NCBI GenBank assembly: GCA_911728435.2
Contig: OU452212.1
Coordinates: forward strand, 2,982,563-3,046,562
Direction: 5' to 3'
Source of the DNA: Apoderus coryli
Taxonomy: Eukaryota; Arthropoda; Insecta; Coleoptera; Attelabidae
DNA length: 64,000 nt
Part shown: in pieces, positions 23,981 to 36,283 of the stretch
Numbering within the stretch: the first letter of the stretch is position 1
Layout of the letters: every line of letters starts with the position of its first letter
Notes under the pieces: model-generated
Database searches by the model: none
What the model was told of the DNA's origin: nothing
Seen by the model: the letters and a program-made list of their open reading frames with translations, nothing else
Translations under genes and position numbers: made by a program

Positions 23981-23981
23981 G

Positions 23982-25530
23982 TAGGTGCTAACATAATATT
24001 TAATATTTCGCATGATTGAACTCACAATCATCTACATTTTCTATATAATTTTTTTACTTTAAATGCTCGGTAAATCGATACACTTGGCAACATGTCGCTG
24101 TATTATAACCTTTAAACTAATGTGATAGTTCACCCTGTATATGTTCTAATCGGAAATGAACAAGTGTTAATGTTCAATCAATCTGTCGTAATTAAAATTA
24201 TAGAGATTTAAACATGTATACAGTAACAAAATTACCTGAAAATAATTAATTAAAAATGAAATTATTTAGAAAAAAAAACACTGTCTCAAAGTTTATAGCG
24301 GAAAAAAAAATATACAATAGAATAGACTTTTCTTCGGCATTATATCACTAATAATGGACAGGAGATTATAAATTTAGAAGTCGTTTCGCATTAAAATTAT
24401 TATCTTTCGTTCGGGGGAAATAATAATTAACGCAACAACAAACATTGTTTACCAAATCTGTTTTTACGTCCGTAGGTTGTATTTACTGTTCGATGATGAA
24501 AGGCCTCCAAAACCGGTCTTAGAATCAAGCAATGTGCACTGAAATAAACATACTGAAAGGAATATTATTATAATTATATGTTTCTATTATGTTTCTTCGG
24601 ATTATTAGTGCAGGCACTATTAATTAGAAAGAACCATGATTTTATTTTTTCACCTCATTTTATTTTAAATGGTAGGAGTAATGACAAGTAACGATACACC
24701 AGTGTTAGGAGGTACATAATGCTTTCGGGCACAGGTAATTAATTATTGTAACTCTTAAAAGAAAGCTGGTCACACATTTTCATACACAACATACCATATT
24801 GTATATAATAGAAACTAAGCCTCGACTTCTAATTTTTAAAGTAAAATGGTCCCCGGACTCACGAAAAAATGGCCCCATTTTTGCCTTTGCTGGGACGCTA
24901 ATGGTGTCGAAGTTTAAAAAAATATTTGTAAAGATCAACTGTGCCGCATACAGTAGTGTATCTTATATATCAATTAAAATATCTTTCAAAAGTGTATAAA
25001 GTTGTAAAGAGAAAAAAAATATATTAGTTAAAAAAATTATTTTTGTTTTTTGCATGTCTTTACAAAAATCGTTAAATATAAAATACAATGTTTCCCATGG
25101 TTTCATGTCGTTGAACCTTGTTATGCATTGGTTCGTTGTAGCTGGAAATGTTTAAAATTATAAATACTTGATATAGGTACTAATAATATTAATTCGCGTT
25201 AAATAAACTGTAAAACTGTAAGACACTACACAACGAAGGATATTAGTGCTTTTAGAACCCGAAGTTTACTTCGCTGAAGTTTGGAGAGAAGACCTCGTTT
25301 TTTCCTGTTGCGTAAAAATTTATAACCTTTGATTTTCTCCACTCTTTCGAATATCGACCAATGCAATTGTCTCTTCTTAGCGTCGGTCTTACCGTTTTTT
25401 TGAAAAAATGTCCGTCAGCTAATTTTGTCTAGTAGATACAATACCGATCTTAGAGTCATGAACTTGTATAAACTTTGATGAACTTTTAACAATTATTAAA
25501 TCAGCGTAAAATACTTAGTTCGACCGGATG
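23982..25530. other. Non-coding stretch
   Basis: No assignable gene. It contains an isolated CACCCTGTATATG (24131), the reverse of the common tatacagggtg transposon-end word, but no paired end. Confidence 0.35.
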
Positions 25531-25539
25531 CAATATTTT

Positions 25540-25985
25540 TATTTCAATATACCGGGTGTGACAATATTAAGATCAGAAATAGTATATGCCTTGGAAAGTA
25601 TGAAACCCGGCAAGGCTGCTGGTCCTAATCGGATGCCCATAGAGCTTATCAAACTCTTTGACAATGATGTGTTCGATATTCTTCGGGACCTCTTTAACCG
25701 CACATTTATGATAAGGGGGAGATTACCGAACCATCGCACTTATGAGCCACCTTGAAGTTGTTCTTGAAGATCATTCACAAAAGAATTTACAGAAGACTAG
25801 AGGATGACATAAGCAACACACAATTTGGATTCCGCGAAGGACTTGGAACGCGAGAGGTGATTTTTGGAATTAACGTTCTTTTCCAGCCCTGTCTCGATAT
25901 GCAAGCTGCTCGTCAGCAGAAACATTGACTCCGATGACCTTAGAATCATTAGTAATCTATATTGGGGCCAAAAAGCTAATACAAA
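25540..25985 (+). pseudogene. Non-LTR RT fragment (endonuclease-RT type)
   Basis: ALESMKPGKAAGPNRMPIEL (25585 on) is the start of an RT domain. After a frameshift near 25750 the match resumes with KIIHKRIYRRLEDDISN, QFGFREGLGTREV, and later LRIISNLYWGQKAN. The catalytic YADD part is missing. This RT type is abundant in insect genomes. Related pieces occur at 37120-37624 (C-terminus) and 51845-52350 (linker plus RT start). Severely decayed. Confidence 0.7.
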
Positions 25986-26390
25986 CCAATAGAAGAAATG
26001 GAGAGAACCACATCGACAAACTAGAGACCCATAGAGTTACTAGCAACGCAAAATGAGTGCCAAACTATGGCGACTTTTCTTTAATAATTTTAAGTAACCG
26101 CTAAAAACACTGAAAACTTTAAACTATTACATGTGATATACCACCTATTTTTGAATTTAAAATGGCTTTAAATTTAACAATAAAAAATCAAGGGCCGTAT
26201 TTAAAAAAACCAAGTTGATGATGGTTATTCAAAAACGAAACGTCGTAGTGAAAATTTGGAAACGCTATCTTATTCTTCTCAAAAAGTAACAATGAGAAAG
26301 TGCTTTTAATTTTTTTATATCTGTAAAAATAATGTCAGAAATAAATATAAATTAAAATCGCTAGAGTTAGTTTACTTTTGATAATTTTTT

Positions 26391-27860
26391 ACTAAATATA
26401 CCAATCAAATTACTTAATTTTAAGTCATGTGTCAAATTTCAACCAATCACCTCTGGATTACAGCGATAATACACTAAATGTGGTGTTTTCAGTTTGGTGT
26501 TTTTTATTAAAAATTAATTAAACGTCAAACTGACAACTGGTTTAAAAATGTCGCGAAGATTTGGTATTGCATACCAAAAAATACAATAAAATCAAAAAAA
26601 TATGTATGGAAAATATTTCTCGAGTTTTGTGCGACCAGAGAATACAAACTGAATGCTGAAACGAGTTTGCATAATTTGGCTAATATATTGAAAGATTATG
26701 CGGTAAATATGAGAAAAGCTGACGGAACTGAATATAAAGAGCAACTGTAAAAACAATTTGGAATACTACGAGTAGGCTACTCCAGCAAAAATAATGACTT
26801 CAAAATTGTATTCGACCCGTTTACCAGTGTGATATTCAAAAATGCGCGAGATGCAAGAAATGCAAAACGTAAAAGATTACAGCAGGATCCAAGCAAACGA
26901 AAATGCAGTTCATCAAATTTGAGTTCAAGTGATTTGGCTAGAATCATTGGATTATGGGATGATTTTTACCATATTGTAGCTGTTGAGTTTACTTGGCGAG
27001 GTGGTGAACCAGCTGATTGCCTTATAGATTATTTCACGATTGAGAAAAATAATGATGGAACGCCAACCAACAGAATTGAATACAATCCAAGGAGGATCGA
27101 AAAGTTGTACAAATAGTAAGTGGCTTGTTCCAAATATTGCAAATGAAAGTGCATGCCCTGTTCGGTTATTACATAAATTATTGTCTAAAAGGGGGAAAAA
27201 TATTACTTCCAGTCGTATTCTTGAGACCAAATCGTTTCTGGAAATCCGAAAGTGACACATGGTTTGACAATATACCGGTAGGCCAGAACACAATTAATAT
27301 CACCACCAAATCACCCGCTCAAGCTATTGGTTTGGGCACTAAGTGTAAAAAGATATCCAATCATTCGAACAGATCAACTGCAGTTAGCCATTTGGCAAAT
27401 GAAGGAATTCCTGAACCGCAATTAATAAAAATAACAGGACATAGCAGCTCTAATTCAATTAAACCGTACTTGAATATTAACCAAGAACGCCATGGTGAAA
27501 TAATCAGCACCATGCGAGGAATTTCTTCAACAGTGGAAATTAACAATCCGTCAACTTCAGCAAACTCTTCTTCCAATTTAACATTTACCAATTGTACTTT
27601 TCACAACTGTAGTTTTAAATAAAAATAAATAATATTTGTTTGATTAAAACTAATACATTTTGTATTGAAAATTATTAAACGTCAGATTGACAATCAAATT
27701 TTTGATATCTACAAAGTAAAAAATTATCTTATCGAATACTCCTCGGGCCTTGATAAATACTCAAAATTTTGTCATAGAGAATCCTTCAAGCGAGTTGCTC
27801 AAGGAAAACACCATTCAAAAGGTACATTGTACAACTTGTCTCTAATTTAACAGACTCCAA
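26391..27860 (+). mobile_element. Crypton-type element, copy 2
   Basis: The extent is set by homology to the copy at 43420-44620. It has a ~155-bp leader (CCTCTGGATTACAGCGATAA), then a dyad-bearing repeat (26518-26537), the recombinase region, a second dyad repeat (27675-27693) and a 3' segment through GTTGCTCAAGGA (27800). No terminal inverted repeats are seen, as expected for Cryptons. Confidence 0.7.
26548..27622 (+). pseudogene. Crypton tyrosine recombinase, copy 2 (most complete C-terminus)
   Basis: ATG at 26548 (MSRRFGIA). The N-terminal part is degraded (about 36 nt missing after 26573). A frame switch occurs in an A-run before WKIFLEFC. The central part (KNARDARNAKRKRLQ...LARIIGLWD) lacks about 28 nt near 26962 relative to copy 3. 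The C-terminal frame (27125-27622) has the tyrosine-recombinase signature SNHSNRSTAVSHLANEGI, then KITGHSSSNSIKPYL: H-x-x-R, G-H and the presumed nucleophile Y. This layout fits Cryptons, DNA transposons that integrate by site-specific recombination. The tail ends TFTNCTFHNCSFK. The copy is inactive, but the family is recognisable. Confidence 0.75.
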
Positions 27861-27861
27861 T

Positions 27862-29036
27862 GCTATCCTATTCTCATCTTGCGGACATAGTGTATATATT
27901 TAGTCAATTTTTCTGGTCTTAAACTTATTCGAAATATTTAAATAAAACCCAACAATCAAAATTACGTACGTATATCATATTAACTATCACTTCAAAATAT
28001 TCTCCAATGAAAAACTACGTTCAGTATGTTCTGTTATGTTCATTTTTCCCACAACAACCAGCAGCGCGCAATCATCGCTGTATCGCTTAAATAAATCAGA
28101 TCTCAAATACACAAAATCGACACATTGCGAAAAAGAGAGGAAAATAAACGAAAAACAGCGGGATGCTTCCCACCTACTGAACTACTACTGCTCTCCCCGC
28201 AAACTAACCCTCCATTTGCTTGGCAAGAATATTCGTCTCTCCATTCCCAAAGGGATGAACGTTCGCGTTCATCCCTTAAGGGAAATTGTGGCTTTTATTT
28301 ACTTTCAACAAATATAATGCAAGTGCCAACAACGATTGTACAGTAGTATGCCAATTTCTAACAAAAAGGTTTGTATAGTAAGAGAAATTACGAAACGAGG
28401 ACTGTCAATAATTTAGAATTATTTCTAAGTTTATTTAATTTATTTCTACTATAATTAATGGGTCAAATTAGGGAATCTTCTAGAGATGAGCATAAGTACC
28501 GTCACGTATTTCGGGTTTGCAATCAATTCATTTCTTCTCTTTCGACTAACAATGAGCCTGATGTTCTTCTGTAACAATAGCATTTGAAGCCTTTAGATAC
28601 CGTGCAATAGGTGATGGTAAAGGTCGTGAATTTAAGATTTTTCGAATGAGCTTTAAGCTATAAGCATTACGCATGACCGTAGGTACATCAGATGGTAAAA
28701 GAAATCCTGGAAGAGCAAAAGTCAAGCTGGATTATGGTTCCAACAAAAACAAAATAGTGATTCTTTAGGCATTCTACATTGTCTAACTCCCTGGTCTGTC
28801 CATCCCAACAGTCGCAAAGTGCTGAAAGGTAAATCACTGTCTAAGTATACATCAAGATCTTTAATTAAACCGCAGCATATCAAGTTTGATTTTTGAAGGC
28901 AAAAACGGAAGTTGAAGCCTTGCAAAAGTTATTGACTTTGTTTGAAATTAGAGTAACAATTATGAGATCAGATGCAGATCTGTTTGCTGTGCCCAATTGT
29001 CTTTACAAGCAGCAGTGCGAAACGATTTTAAATCAT
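27862..29036. other. Unassigned stretch with one strong hairpin
   Basis: No gene is assigned. Minus-strand text around 28500-28925 (for example IRKILNSRPLPSPIARYL) reads like coding remnants downstream of the Gypsy pol, but I do not recognise it. A GC-clamped hairpin lies at 28250-28277. Confidence 0.35.
28250..28277. other. Perfect 12-bp hairpin with TTCG loop
   Basis: AAGGGATGAACG-TTCG-CGTTCATCCCTT. The stem is flawless and the loop is the stable UUCG type if transcribed, although closed by G-C rather than C-G. There is no T-run after it, so no terminator call is made. Confidence 0.6.
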
Positions 29037-30300
29037 CTATTGAGAGCCAATATACGTATGTACATTTTCTAGAAAAACATTGTATATAACTCTGCCTATA
29101 CGTTCAATAACTTTGCCAGGGACCCATTTATCACATGAAGGTTGGTATCTTTTTACGTGAACAAGATCGCCGACGGAGAAGTATTTACCTTTGAATTTTT
29201 CTGATGATGGATTCACCACTGTCGAAGATGGTATAAGCAAATTCATTGTAGTTCGAATTTCTCGGCCAAACATTAAATATGCAGGGGATTTACCTGAAGG
29301 TGCATATCTGTTTGGTGTTAAACGATAAGTTTGTAAAAATGTTTCTAAATTTTCTTGTGTAGAACCTTCACCTTTCATTTTCTTCAAAGCTCTTTTAAAA
29401 GTATCTACAAAACGTTCCGCCTGTCCACTTGATTGAGGAGGATATGGAGGTGAACGAATATGTTCGATTGTGAATTGGGTACCATTATCTGTTACTAGCG
29501 TTTGTGGAAGCCCAAATGAAGAAAATAATTTAGATAATTCTTTTATTGTAGCAAATTATGTTGTTGATGTCATTTTGATGATGCTATGCCATTTTGAGTA
29601 GGCATCGACGACTACAAGAAACGTTTCACCCTCTAATGGTCCTGCAAAATCAAGGTGTAAACGAGTCCAAGGTGCACTTGGTGACGGCCATGGTTCAATT
29701 GCAGTTTTCGGCGGTAATTTTGAAGCTTGAAGACAACTGTCGCATTGGCTAACAAAATTTTCAATATTACTGTCAATTCCAGGCCAATAAGCGAAGCTTC
29801 TTGCAAGTGTCTTCATCCTTTCTTTACCTGGATGTGCTCTGTATAATTTTTTCAGAACTCGTTTTTAAAAAATTTTTGGTATGACAACGCGTGTTCCAAA
29901 AAGTATACAATTTTCGGCAATAGAAGAAAGTGATTCTTTTCTATTGAAAAATAATTTAATGTCTTGGTAGGCCATTCAGTCTGGATATAATGAAAATTTT
30001 AAAATTTTGTGGCGCTTAATTTTACTGGCTATCATTTTAGCTGAAACCGGAAAATGTTTTGTACAATCTTCAATGATATTTTTCATACTAGACTCCATGT
30101 ATATACGCCCATCTCTGTAGTCTATTTGCTGTATACTGTGGAATGCCTTTTTTAGAACCAAAAATTGAAATAAGTGGTTTGTGGTCGGTTCTGAGGGTGA
30201 ATTTTCGTCCAAAAACCATTTTGTGAAATTTTGTTACAGCGAAAATTATACTAAGTGCTTCTACGAGCTATTTTCCAATAGGCAGGAAGCAGTTTGGATT
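29037..30300 (-). pseudogene. Gypsy-type LTR retrotransposon pol remnant
   Basis: Reading down from about 30300 there is RNase H (FGRKFTLRTDHKPL, SKKGIPQYTANRLQRWA, near 30219-30100). After a frame change comes the integrase zinc finger (RAHPGKERMKTLARS, CDSC), then the core with DFAGPL, VTDNGTQF and SSGQAERF, which supply the D, D and E. A C-terminal tail (KRYQPSCDKWVPGKVIER) ends at 29037. The integrase frame is continuous from about 30110 but has in-frame stops at 29976, near 29865 and at 29556, plus a short deletion after the second D. No LTRs were found. The motif style suggests a mag-like clade (inference). Confidence 0.8.
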
Positions 30301-30699
30301 GCAGGGATAAATCTTCGCAGGAATTAATCTTTGGATTGGGCAAGCTACTGACATTTTCAATAATAAAAGTAGTCGCCTAAAAAATCGTTAACGGCGCCCC
30401 AATGATCAACGTTACAACTTCAGTACACAAATACCTACCTAAAACTATTAAATTTTACGAATATTAAATAAATGAAATGATATTATTTGATAATGAAAAT
30501 TATTTATTACGCGATGAATATCTGTTAAAATTAATAAACGAGAGCAGTAATTAACGTCCCAAATGGCAACACATGTTCAAAATAATTAAGCAATTAATAT
30601 GTTGACATTAACAACGTGTTATGTTATTTATATTTCCATTTTTATAATAATATGTTCATTATAGACGTAAATATTATGAAAATACAAAGAAAATCGCAA

Positions 30700-32122
30700 C
30701 TTCCAGTTTGCTAATCTCAATTCCTTCAACTGACAATCGTTCAACGGCCGTGATCCGGTGCTTTGACAGTGTTGGTGCTCACAGTATCTGCGAGGAGGAC
30801 ATCCTGAAAGCTGCCAAAAAACTTAAAAACAAGATGACTTCGGGTCCTGATGGTATGCCTTCTTTCTTGGTGAAGGACTGTGTGATGGTATTGGCAACTC
30901 CTTTGTGTTCTATCTTCAATTTGGCACTAAAAAATTACAAGTTCCCTGAGCAGTGGAAAATTGCAAAAATAATACCAGTTTTTAAATCGGGTGATAGAGC
31001 TCGAATTAATGATTATCGTCCAATATCAATTTTGTCAAATGTGGAAAGCTATTTGAGACTGTGCTATATGATTATATTTATCCAGGTGTTAGAAACTTGA
31101 TTACACCGAATCAACATGGATTTATGTCTGGGCGTTCCACTGTTACAAATCTTTCCTTGCTTTCACAACAAACTACCGACGGATTTCGCCAAAGCGTTTG
31201 ACAGAATGGACCATGTTGTTCTAATCAAAAAGCTTGATGAACGGTTTGGATTTCGGCATGATCTTAAGATCTTTTTCAGTTCATATCTACGCAACAGAGA
31301 ACAATACATCTTCTATAATGGTCATAGATCCTGCAATTACACTGCCACGTCTGGAGTTCCCCAGGGATCGAACTTGGGACCTTTGCTTCTCCTTTTATTT
31401 ATTAATGATCTTGATGCCCGACTCAATTGTCATTGTTCGCAGACGACTGCAAAATTTTTCAATCTATAAAAAGTTATGACGATTGTGTGCAACTCCAGTC
31501 TGATCTCTCTTGTATTGAGGAATGGTGTATTCAGCACAGGTTAAGCTTAAATGCGGACAAATGTAAATACATAACATTTTCACGAAAAAAAGAAATAGTT
31601 GATTATGAGTATGCCGTGAACCGAACTCAGATTTCTCGCTGTAGCACTGTTACAGATTTAGGTGTTGTGTTTGACGAGAAATTTTCTAACATTGACCATA
31701 TTAATGCCAAGGCTTCTGAGGCAAGCAAAATATATGGATTTATTGTGCGTAATTGTAGAGGTTTTGATAACATTGATGCCCTCAAAATGTTGTATTACTC
31801 ATATGTTCGTTCCAAACTTGAATATGCGTCGCTGATCTGGTTTCCGATATATGATGCCCAAAGGTTCACTGTGGAGGGACTTCAGCGTCGTTTCCTAAAA
31901 TATTTATCATTTAAAAGAGATGGCGTTTATCCTGAGAGGGGGATCGATTATGGGTACCTTCTGAGTAGGTTTCAGTTTAGAAGTCTTGATTTTCGAAGAT
32001 CTTTGAGTGCACTGTGTTTTCTGCATAACTTAATTTGTGGAAGGGTCGATTGTTCGGGGTTGCTTTCTGCATTAAATATAAATGTTCCGAGACTGCACAA
32101 TCGCACTAGTCGTGCTAATTAA
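30700..32122 (+). pseudogene. Jockey-like non-LTR RT remnant
   Basis: The frames in order are: KKLKNKMTSGPDGMPSFLVK and INDYRPISILSN (30708-31040); after a +1 shift, LYDYIYPGVRNLITPNQHGF (about 31045-31190); after a deletion and shift back, DFAKAFDRMDHVVLIKKL and SGVPQGSNLGP (31180-31430); after another shift, SLFADDCKIF (FADD catalytic box) to the C-terminus HNRTSRAN, stopping at 32122. Three frameshifts make it dead. It is the same family as the minus-strand copy at 63014-64000. Confidence 0.82.
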
Positions 32123-33463
32123 TATCTACAATTTGTCATAATTGTTGATTATTTTTGTCAAGTGTCATATTTATTTGCTATCTAAAGCCATCATGGCCAA
32201 CTAAAATCAATTAAATTTCAAATTCATAACACTATTGTTATAGAAAAATGTAAAATTGCCAATATTTTGAAAACTATCAGTTTTTGTGATAGACATCATT
32301 TCATAAACTTGCCCTTATTTTTGATGCAAAAAATTAAAAAATATATAAAATGGGGGGTTGCCATTTAAAAATTTTTAATTTTGACACTTTTTTCAATTTG
32401 ATTTTTTACCGTTTTTTTCAAATACCCTGTATTAATATTTACTAAAAAATATACGTAGGCGCCTAAAGTAGGTCTATATCTCCCAGGATATTCTAACAAA
32501 TTATATTATTAAAGCTTCCATATAATAAAAAATTGTTATTATTCTTTATTCTGAAAACGTCATTTTTGACATAAAATTTCAAATATTTCGAAAACGGCTG
32601 ACGATAGGTATACATATTATACACGAAATATGTTTAGAATTACAAGGAGAATCCAAAAAAAATATAATTTATATAGCGTCGTATTTGAAATAAGGAAGTT
32701 GACACCCATTTCCGGTATAACCGGAAGTGCTAGATTCTTGAAAACATTATAGCCGAATTGGTCCCGTCGACCTAAGTACTACACCAGATTTCCAGATTGT
32801 TCTACTGTGTAGTTTCTCCATAATCGATCGAATCCCTTTCCCGGTACAGTATAATGCATTTTGGAATATCCAGTCAAAATTGATTGTGTAGTTTATTTGA
32901 ACTTCCTTGTAATTATCATCAAGTGTTCTATATTATACAGAATATTCTAACAAAAAACTAAATTATGTTAGTGGAATTTCATAGGTTAACATTGGTATGC
33001 TCTCGAAACTTCATGGGGTAAATATTAGCAGCAACCCTTTTAGCAGCATAACTTGCATAATAATTATTTATAGGGAGCTAGCTGTCGCATGTTTCTGGTT
33101 GATGCCAAAAGTTTACTTGATATTAATATAGAAAACCATTATCTTGAACAAGATGCACAATATTTGACAAAGTTATTTTGTACACTAGTTGTGTAAATTT
33201 GACAACATCTCTATATGAATATAGAGTGGTACCAATAGTTAGATAATGCTCAATTTCGTTGATTACACCAATCATAATTGAAGAAGATCCTATTATTGTA
33301 GAAAACATTATTTGGACTAACGATGTGTTCTTAAATTTCTTTCCAGCAAGTCTTCTCTTGAAATCTGAAAACAGGATTATTTTTTTTTAAATAACACCTC
33401 GTATAATGGAAGCAATGAAGTTCCTGAAAATAAAACGTTTTTTTTTTTATAGAAACAAATCTA
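32123..33463. other. Non-coding stretch with small palindrome
   Basis: The first ~90 bp may be the 3' UTR of the preceding RT element. The palindrome TTCCGGTATAACCGGAA lies near 32711-32727. No gene is visible. Confidence 0.4.
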
Positions 33464-35075
33464 CACTATTGGACAAAAGTAGAGCAACAAAGTGCTTTTA
33501 TGTTTTGAATTTGAAAAACTAATTAAATATTATTGTAATCCCCAGTTAATTTTAATGAAATATTATCCCCAATATTAGTAATATTTCACAATATTTTGGT
33601 ACACTTTAAACGAAATGCAGGTACAGAAATATTTATAATTATAAAGATCGAAGAAATGAAGTGCGACAAAAGTAAAGCAACAAATTGTGTCAACAGTATT
33701 TTATTTTACATATTTCGATAAAAAAACATTAAACACATTTAATAATTAAAATAGCTAGAAGTATTATGTTAATAATTAATAGAACATCCATTATTATTTA
33801 TTATTTGTCAGCAACGTCGCAGCATTTAAGCAATCAATTTTTGGGCAGTATTTTCGGAAAGGCTTTTCCAAACTCCATTGATTTTATTTACCAATGATGG
33901 TTTATTTCTGAATACTTGTGTACGAAGTCCACGCTGAACTTCTTCACATAGATTTTAAATAAAATCAAAGGTCTGAGGATATAGTGCCGCCCACTCCAAA
34001 ACCAGAACGTTATTTTCTTGAAACCACTCTTAAACAATTCGGAAGTGTTTTGGATCGTTATCCTATTAAAAAATAAAATGCAACGGCATTTCCCACTCTG
34101 CATAAGACAACATTTCATTTTGCATTAGATCTCTATAGACAAATCGATCCATGGTGTCATTAATGAAGTTTAAAGGACCCACCCCATTCCATGAGAAACA
34201 ACCCCATGGAAAACACTGCCTTTACCTATGGGTGTAACGTATTTGGGATGAAATCTTAGATTGATTGGCCGTCTTATATGCTTCATTCTATCATAATTGA
34301 AAATTTTATAACGCGTTTCATCGCTAAATAACACTTTTTCCCAATCGTCTAGTGTCCAATATAAATGTTCACGTGCAAATTCAAGCCTAGCCACTCCCTT
34401 TCTTGCCGAAATAAGCGGCTTTTTAGCCGAGCGTCTACTAAATAACTTTGCGTCTACCAACCTTCTTTGAACTGTCCGTGGCCTATTTCGGAAATTTCAG
34501 CAATTATTCTAGGTGCAGACATCCAAAGATCGTTTTGGGAAATTCTATTAAGGCGTCTGTCTGTCCTAGTTGTTGTTTTTCTCGAGCTTGCCGATTTCGG
34601 TATATTCTCTAAATGTCCCCTTTCATTGTAACTTGAAATTATTTTGGATACGCTGTCTCTGAGTAAAAACAAACCATCTTGCAATTGGGCTTGTATTGTA
34701 CCTTACAAGTGTGCAATCACTACTCTCTGTTTTAATTCTTTCGAAATTGGAATACCTCTTGGCATGATTAATCCAGCACAGAAATATTAATTAAACATAA
34801 AATAAACTCAGCAAAAATATTTTAACCTTTACTGTCACTAAAACCTTTCTTTTTTAGGCAAATATTAAAATGTTGCTTTACTTTTGACGCATTACAATAT
34901 TGTATTAAAAGTTTACGTCAATATTAGTTCATTTGTTTTGATTGTTGGAAAAAGCAGTTGCCGTCGATAATAGCAGCCTACCTTGATATTTAAATACGAT
35001 ATCATGCATTTAATATTATAAAATCGAGATTTGTCTAATTTTTCGAAAGTGTTGCTCTACTTTTGTCCAATAGTG
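33464..35075 (-). mobile_element. Tc1-type transposon with IR/DR ends, 1612 bp
   Basis: Outer ends are CACTATTGGACAAAAG at 33464 and its reverse complement ending at 35075; the inverted match spans 26 bp and is flanked by TA on both sides. A related motif (GACAAAAGTAAAGCAACA) recurs inside each end at about 33665-33684 and 34871-34890. Each terminus therefore holds two transposase-site-like repeats (IR/DR arrangement, as in Sleeping Beauty-type elements). One decayed transposase lies between them. Confidence 0.92.
33826..34765 (-). pseudogene. Tc1-type transposase
   Basis: ATG at 34765 (MPRGIPISKELKQRVV), with an in-frame TAA about 60 nt in. The helix-turn-helix region follows (SVSKIISSYNERG, TTTRTDRRL), then a frameshift near 34465. 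The catalytic domain has LFSDETRYK (first D) and, after a further frame change and two stops, DNDPKHFR (second D). The position of the last acidic residue (PQTFDFI-stop-NL, normally P-I-E-N-L) is a TAA, so the third catalytic residue is lost. The frame ends at 33826-33828. It is inactive but full-length in layout. Confidence 0.85.
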
Positions 35076-35514
35076 TATTTACTTCCTTAGCAAAACCCAT
35101 CTGCGTCGTCTATGATATGCTATTTTTTTTATCCAACTTGTGCCTCGTCTTTGTTATTTTAATAGTGGAGAAATCGCCTCTTAAATATTCTTCACCAATT
35201 TAAATAAACATTTTCTCACACACTTTAATGTTTCTATTTTTAAAATTTAAATTTCAAAGTACCCTTGGACATTTACATATACAGTTTTCTTAAAAATTCC
35301 AGACACACTCCAAAAACACGTTGTTCGTTGGTTTTGTAAATAGAGCCGCTATACTATTGAGCACGTTCTCCATCGAATATATGGCGGTTTATTTTTGGAA
35401 TTTAGAGGCGAATTTTTTTTTTGTCTTTAGAAAATCATTTCGAATTACGCGGCTATTCCGTGTAAAACTGAAACAACAAATGAATAAGTGTTTGTCAATT
35501 AGAAAAAAAAATTG

Positions 35515-35583
35515 CACTATAGCAAGAATCGAACCTACATCTGCTACTTGTCCACCGGCTGCTTTACTAACTAAGATACAGTG
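35515..35583 (-). tRNA. tRNA-like sequence (probably a pseudogene or SINE head)
   Basis: The ends pair over 7 bp (CACTGTA with TATAGTG, one G-T). A GGTTCGATTC B-box and a TTAGTTAGTAAAGC A-box-like stretch are present. The T-arm pairs with wobbles, but the anticodon stem has mismatches and no U33 is in place. I do not assign an isotype. Confidence 0.3.
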
Positions 35584-35684
35584 GCACTTCACGTAAACGA
35601 ATCGAGAGTGTGAAGTATAGCTCTATAGAGGGTGTGCTTTATTTTCGTTTGTTTATTTATATTCATATATCAACAAAAAGGTTA

Positions 35685-36283
35685 TAGACCAAGGTCGATA
35701 ATTTTAAAAATGGTAAAAAGTGAAAAAAAAATTTGAGTAGGGTGGTACCCATTGGAAAAGGTAGAGAGTATAACAAAAATGAAAGGAACAATAAATTACG
35801 GGCGATCTGGGGTCGGGAAGGGGTAAAAAACGGTTAATCTCGATTTCCGGTAAAACTGCAAGTTCTAGGAAAAAAAGTTAAATGGCAAAGTTGTAGGTAA
35901 TAAAAAGATCTACAACGTTTGTATCGATATTTTTTTCACATAACCTCAAAATTTATGTGAAAAATTCGAATAACCGAGTTTTTGGTTTTTTTATTTTTAT
36001 CTTTTGCAAAAATTTTTTATTTTTTCACGAAATTTGGTGAAAACTTACCTTTGTATGTCCCAAATATACAGTAATTTTTTTGATTTAAAATATTCATTTT
36101 TTCACCTTATTTTGAGTTAATATCGAAAAAGCGCCCTAATTTTCAATCGAAAATTCTCACGTCAAAATATCTGCTTTTTTAAAAAAGTTGGTGTGTTTTT
36201 TGTTCGTTGAAATCTCCACTTTCTGATGCTATAAAAAAATAAATATACACTACTATAGTAAATGTTCTCAGAAAATGCAAATA
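35685..36283 (+). repeat. Left long terminal inverted repeat
   Basis: Matches the reverse complement of 38806-39235. Shared words include AAGTTGTAGGTAATAAAAAG, CACATAACCTCAAAATTTAT and GAGAATTTTCGATTGAAAAT on one strand or the other. Confidence 0.85.

Noticed and set aside
30110..30212. Minus-strand frame beginning MDENSPSEPTTN as a gene start
   Set aside because: It overlaps the Gypsy RNase H in another frame. The RNase H text FTLRTDHKPL is the real coding sense; only the downstream part of this frame is genuine pol.
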